Assembly (NCBI GenBank): GCA_034437455.1
Contig: DAOTUB010000278.1
Coordinates: 1-7,092, forward strand
Length of the DNA stretch: 7,092 bases
Direction of reading: 5' to 3'
Origin: DAOTUB01 sp034437455
Lineage (GTDB): Bacteria > Chloroflexota > Anaerolineae > B4-G1
A model generated the notes under the pieces. The model had not been told where the DNA came from. It made no database searches and saw nothing but the letters and a program-made list of their open reading frames with translations. Both the position numbers and the translations under genes were made by a program. Positions 6,383-7,092 of this stretch are shown here, piece by piece; position 1 is the stretch's first letter, and each line of letters opens with the position of its first letter.

Positions 6383-6495
6383 CGTATCTTCTCAATAAAC
6401 CGGGGGCTTGTTCGTAGTAGGCGCTTCAGCGCCCCTAAAAGCGCACTGAAGTGCGCACTACGAACAGATTCACCCCAAGTTATTGAGAAGATACG
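6383..6495. mobile_element. MITE-like palindromic element, 113 bp
   Basis: The ends are perfect 16-bp inverted repeats, CGTATCTTCTCAATAA (6383-6398) and TTATTGAGAAGATACG (6480-6495). Inside, TGTTCGTAGT (6409-6418) pairs with ACTACGAACA (6457-6466). Between these lie two further hairpins, GGCGCTTCAGCGCC (6420-6433) and GCGCACTGAAGTGCGC (6441-6456), so the element can fold like a clover leaf. It has no coding capacity. It interrupts an ABC ATPase gene and is flanked by ATTTTT repeats. Such elements are thought to be moved by a transposase supplied elsewhere that recognises the terminal repeats; the family of that transposase cannot be named from this copy alone. Confidence 0.8.
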
Positions 6496-6501
6496 ATTTT
6501 T
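6496..6501. repeat. Right 6-bp target-site duplication of the MITE-like element
   Basis: ATTTTT directly follows the right terminal inverted repeat and matches 6377-6382. Joining 6502 onward to one copy of this repeat and then 6376 downward gives an unbroken ABC ATPase frame. Confidence 0.7.
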
Positions 6502-6826
6502 CGCCGTAACCGAGACGCCGGTATCTGAAAGTTGATCGCCGACTGCCGACCACAGATGGGAGACCGGCGATTGCCGCTCGCCATCCGTCGTTCGTCCTTC
6601 GTCATCCCCGTTCGGCCATACGGAAATGTGATCGGGTTCCAGGTGCAGCCTGACCAGTTCTCTCATCTCAAGGTGGTTGACGTAGGCGCGGGGTAGTTGC
6701 AAACGACCTACCGGATCGAGAATGACCCACTCTTCTTCGTGAACATTACCATTCCTTCGATCCCAGCGGCGGCGAATCTCGGTGCTGGCGCGCCCATCGC
6801 GAACCGTCACCACGCGGTCCACCCGG

Positions 6827-7005
6827 GATCTGAAGCGAGTTTATTTCCAGATCGCTGCTCCTCTGGTTTGGTTCGATAGAGGAGATAACCCATACAAGGA
6901 GCTTTACCAACGCAAGATAGCTGGAGGCAAGGAGTGGTACCAGGCGATGCCGTTTGTGTGTGCAGCGTGAGCCAGACACGATATGTAACCAGCTTCTCAA
7001 TCCCT
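6827..7005 (+). pseudogene. C-terminal remnant of an IS110-like transposase
   Basis: From 6827 to a TGA at 6968-6970 the plus strand reads DLKRVYFQIAAPLVWFDRGD, then NPYKELYQRKIAGGKEWYQ and AMPFVCAA. The pattern 'NP..ELY.RK...GK...AM...CAALARHIY' resembles the C-terminal end of IS110/IS116/IS902 transposases, recognised from memory. Past the TGA the frame would continue ARH, then after one extra base (6980) ICNQLLNP, so both a stop mutation and a frameshift seem to have damaged it. The catalytic N-terminal part is absent: sequence below 6827 belongs to the ABC gene on the other strand. The fragment marks an old insertion or rearrangement that removed the first half of that ABC gene. An open frame back to 6782 is only a shadow of the ABC tail. 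Confidence 0.6.
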
Positions 7006-7055
7006 GTCCGGCGATGCCGCCAAGCACGCCAGTGCTGGTCGAGATGTCAGTGTTC

Positions 7056-7070
7056 GAGGACTGCGTCCTC
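7056..7070. repeat. Short perfect palindrome
   Basis: GAGGAC and GTCCTC flank TGC, giving a six-pair stem with a three-base loop near the right edge. The stretch 7006-7092 otherwise shows no gene I can support. It could be part of a dispersed palindromic repeat that continues past the window. Confidence 0.35.
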
Positions 7071-7092
7071 TTCACGCTCCAGGATGGCAGGC

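Larger units (their letters stand above)
6373..6822 (-). pseudogene. ABC ATPase fragment: C-terminal tail with AbrB-like segment, cut at both ends
   Basis: The frame opens at GTG 6822 with VDRVVTVRDGRASTEIRR, which is how an ABC ATPase domain normally ends, but the ATPase core that should precede it is absent: a stop lies seven codons upstream and the DNA there carries a transposase remnant. Residues 29-70 (WVILDPVGRLQLPRAYVNHL, then RELVRLHLEPDHISVWP) resemble an AbrB/SpoVT-type swapped-hairpin domain, a tail seen on some ABC ATPases. A polar linker follows to SVTAKN at residue 109. From residue 110 the sequence is read from the inserted palindromic element and ends at 6373. Without the element the frame runs on through KNLTRTFALAGEE into the ATPase at 5711-6343. 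It was therefore the middle of a tandem ABC-AbrB-ABC reading frame. The remaining piece is unlikely to have a function. Confidence 0.7.

Noticed and set aside
6409..6466. Reading the palindromic element as an intrinsic terminator
   Set aside because: It has flanking direct repeats and terminal inverted repeats, lies inside a once-continuous gene, and no T-run follows the stems.
5882..6535. 217-residue open frame on the plus strand spanning the ABC gene and the palindromic element
   Set aside because: It mirrors the ABC ATPase coding strand and runs through the mobile element; no independent support.
6746..7075. 109-residue open frame on the minus strand at the right edge
   Set aside because: It runs antisense to the transposase remnant and out of frame with the ABC tail; no recognisable domain.

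Overview
The window is GC-rich bacterial DNA. Nearly every real gene lies on the minus strand. The pair formed by a B12-binding-type radical SAM protein (TIGR03960 type) and its DUF2344 partner (TIGR03936 type), together with an M29 aminopeptidase and many palindromic repeats, fits a Chloroflexota-like (Anaerolineae-type) genome. That placement is an inference from gene content; there is no marker gene in the window.

Layout, read along the minus strand from high to low coordinates. (1) 7092-5711 is a damaged stretch. A decayed IS110-like transposase tail lies on the plus strand (6827-7005). It abuts the remaining C-terminal part of an ABC ATPase with an AbrB-like segment. A 113-bp palindromic MITE-like element (6383-6495), with perfect 16-bp terminal inverted repeats and 6-bp direct flanking repeats, then cuts that reading frame off from a second ABC ATPase domain (5711-6343). 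Removing the element plus one 6-bp repeat restores one continuous frame, so the two parts were one gene. (2) 5710-5456 is intergenic. It holds a recognisable C-terminal scrap of a DinB-like protein and a possible promoter. (3) 5440-592 is a compact six-gene operon: frameshifted DinB-like protein, MoaD/ThiS-like sulfur-carrier-type protein ending in Gly-Gly, YjbQ-family protein, B12-binding-type radical SAM protein, M29 aminopeptidase, DUF2344 protein. Gaps between genes are 46 nt (an ATGA overlap if the frameshift is repaired), 14, 1, 24 and 6 nt. (4) 591-1 holds a GC-rich hairpin, a truncated GyrI-like ligand-binding domain and a REP-like inverted repeat at the left edge.

How the genes may work together: the radical SAM and DUF2344 proteins are a known linked pair of unknown function. 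Here they share an operon with a possible sulfur carrier and a YjbQ protein. This is the best candidate for an undescribed functional unit in the window, for example a sulfur- or methyl-transfer modification pathway, but no E1-like activating enzyme is present and the link is only genomic. The rest of the window is best read as a record of gene decay: two insertions in one ABC locus, one frameshift and one gene remnant.
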